In this document: one piece after another, positions 5,703-6,346 of the stretch
Position numbering within the stretch: the stretch's first letter is position 1
Layout: the number at the start of each line of letters is the position of its first letter
Source of the DNA: an uncultured Selenomonadaceae bacterium
Lineage (GTDB): Bacteria; Bacillota; Negativicutes; Selenomonadales; Selenomonadaceae
DNA: 6,346 nucleotides
Direction: 5' to 3'
Assembly (NCBI GenBank): GCA_910579115.1
Contig: CAJTSO010000073.1
Location: forward strand, 1-6,346
Notes under the pieces: generated by a model
What the model saw: only the letters and a program-made list of their open reading frames with translations
Databases searched by the model: none
Told to the model about the DNA's origin: nothing
Position numbers and translations under genes: made by a program

Positions 5703-6260
5703 TTATTCTCCTAAAGTCTCGACTTTAATATTATGGTTGGTAAAGACGCAGATATCCGCCGCAATTTCCAGGGATTCCCGGGCAATTTCCTCCGGCTCCA
5801 TCTCCGTATGGGCGCTGAGAGCCCTTGCCGCCGCCAGGGCATAGAAGCCGCCGGAGCCGATGGCGGCAATGCCTCCGTCCGGCTCAATGACTTCCCCATT
5901 GCCGGAGATCATCAGGATAGCGTTTTCGTCGGCTACCAGCAGAAGGGCCTCCAGACGCCGGAGGATCCTGTCGGTCCGCCATTCCTTCGCCAGCTCCACC
6001 GCCGCCCTCTGAAGGCTGCCGTTGTTTGTTTCCAGCTTACCCTCAAACTTCTCAAAGAGGGTAAAGGCGTCGGCCACGGAACCGGCGAACCCGGCTAAAA
6101 TTTTGCCGTGATACAGGCGGCGCACCTTGGTGGCATGGGCTTTCATAATCGTCGCCTGGCCAAAGGTGACCTGTCCGTCGCCGGCGATGGCGGTTTTGCC
6201 GTTCTTTGTCACGGCGCAAATGGTCGTGGCATGAAATTGAATTGAGCTTTCATTCTCCAT
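5703..6260 (-). CDS. hslV: HslV, proteolytic subunit of the HslVU (CodWX) ATP-dependent protease
   Basis: HslV forms a cytoplasmic double-hexameric peptidase that degrades proteins unfolded and fed in by HslU. It is an N-terminal nucleophile hydrolase related to the proteasome beta subunit. With the ATG at 6258-6260 the protein has 185 residues, normal for the family. The nucleophile region is HATTICAV, with Thr12 aligning to mature Thr1. GDGQVTFG is at about 27-34, and Lys45 in TKVRRL corresponds to catalytic Lys33 of the E. coli enzyme. GFAGSVADAF is at about 57-66, and AIGSGG with the conserved serine at about 133-138. An in-frame ATG four codons upstream (6270-6272) has no ribosome binding site. 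The chosen ATG has GGTGA five bases before it. The predicted N-terminal extension, MENESSIQFHA, is longer than the short leader of B. subtilis CodW, and the mature N-terminus is uncertain. The gene ends 2 nt before hslU. Confidence 0.96.
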   Translation of the reverse strand: MENESSIQFHATTICAVTKNGKTAIAGDGQVTFGQATIMKAHATKVRRLYHGKILAGFAGSVADAFTLFEKFEGKLETNNGSLQRAAVELAKEWRTDRILRRLEALLLVADENAILMISGNGEVIEPDGGIAAIGSGGFYALAAARALSAHTEMEPEEIARESLEIAADICVFTNHNIKVETLGE

Positions 6261-6265
6261 AGTCG

Positions 6266-6270
6266 TCACC
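6266..6270 (-). promoter_or_regulatory. Ribosome binding site deciding the hslV start
   Basis: On the minus strand GGTGA lies five bases upstream of the ATG at 6258-6260. The upstream in-frame ATG at 6270-6272 overlaps this element and has only an A-rich, SD-free leader. This favours the shorter HslV form beginning MENESS. Confidence 0.5.
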
Positions 6271-6290
6271 ATAATCAGTTTTTTACTTTG

Positions 6291-6346
6291 TCAACTCAGG
6301 TTTTTCAGTTCGTTCCCAATGAAGGATCTCATGGAGGCCACCGCCT
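6291..6346 (-). CDS. C-terminal end of an unidentified upstream gene (partial; possibly trmFO)
   Basis: Reading leftwards from the window edge, an open frame encodes AVASMRSFIGNELKNLS and ends at a TGA at 6291-6293. Only 17 complete codons are visible, so the product cannot be assigned with confidence. In many Firmicutes the gene before hslV is xerC (codV) or, a little further up, trmFO. The tail does not look like a XerC end, which normally carries the catalytic tyrosine and a terminal Tyr/His-rich stretch. A short amphipathic helix such as this is more in keeping with the end of TrmFO, the folate-dependent tRNA U54 methyltransferase, but that is a guess. The 30 nt between its stop and the hslV start suggest co-transcription with hslVU. 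Confidence 0.5.
   Translation of the reverse strand, partial: AVASMRSFIGNELKNLS

Noticed and set aside
4702..5844. A 380-codon plus-strand open frame opposite hslU and the end of hslV
   Set aside because: It runs antisense across two well-conserved genes, is rich in His, Leu and Pro with no family resemblance, and has no ribosome binding site of its own. It is a shadow of hslU codon usage.
6264..6292. A perfect -35 TTGACA overlapping the stop of the upstream gene, with TATGGT 15 nt later, as an hslV promoter
   Set aside because: The spacer is two bases short and the -10 is poor, with no better hexamer at 17 nt. Transcription would start almost on the hslV ATG. Chance is the simpler reading, and hslV is likely co-transcribed with the gene before it.

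Overview
The window is a stretch of bacterial chromosome in which every supported gene lies on the minus strand, so transcription runs from the right edge to the left. The order is: C-terminus of an unidentified gene, hslV, hslU, a 184-bp AT-rich gap, flgB, flgC, fliE, fliF, fliG, and the first codons of fliH. This closely matches the order known from Bacillus subtilis (codV-codW-codX-codY-flgB-flgC-fliE-fliF-fliG-fliH), where codW and codX are hslV and hslU. The order, the clear Shine-Dalgarno sites (AGGAG, GAGGTG) and the protein sequences point to a Firmicute. The rather GC-rich coding DNA suggests a clostridial or Negativicutes lineage rather than Bacillus, but the exact lineage cannot be fixed from the sequence alone.

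Right part (4303-6346): a 17-residue C-terminus of an upstream gene is followed by hslV, the proteolytic core of the HslVU protease, and hslU, its AAA+ unfoldase. hslV and hslU are separated by 2 nt, and the hslU ribosome binding site lies inside the end of hslV, so they form one transcription unit.

Middle (4119-4302): an AT-rich gap stands where codY would sit in B. subtilis. It carries a plausible sigma-70/sigma-A promoter with an extended -10, an imperfect palindrome over the -35 box, and a hairpin followed by seven T just downstream of the predicted start site. The flagellar genes therefore probably have their own promoter, and the hairpin may end hslVU transcripts, attenuate the leader, or both.

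Left part (1-4118): flgB, flgC and fliE encode proximal rod proteins and the rod/MS-ring adaptor; fliF encodes the MS ring; fliG the rotor and switch protein that binds the FliF C-terminus; fliH the regulator of the export ATPase. The genes are in the usual assembly-related order with short gaps, except for an 85-bp spacer between flgC and fliE that contains a GC-rich hairpin. For hslV, flgC, fliE and fliF the start codon was chosen by ribosome binding site and is slightly downstream of the longest open frame.

This is mostly an ordinary core region. I see no mobile element, CRISPR array, RNA gene, defence system or new gene cluster. The points worth a second look are the missing codY, the promoter/palindrome/hairpin arrangement before flgB, the HslV N-terminus, and the alanine/glutamate-rich cytoplasmic tail of FliF.
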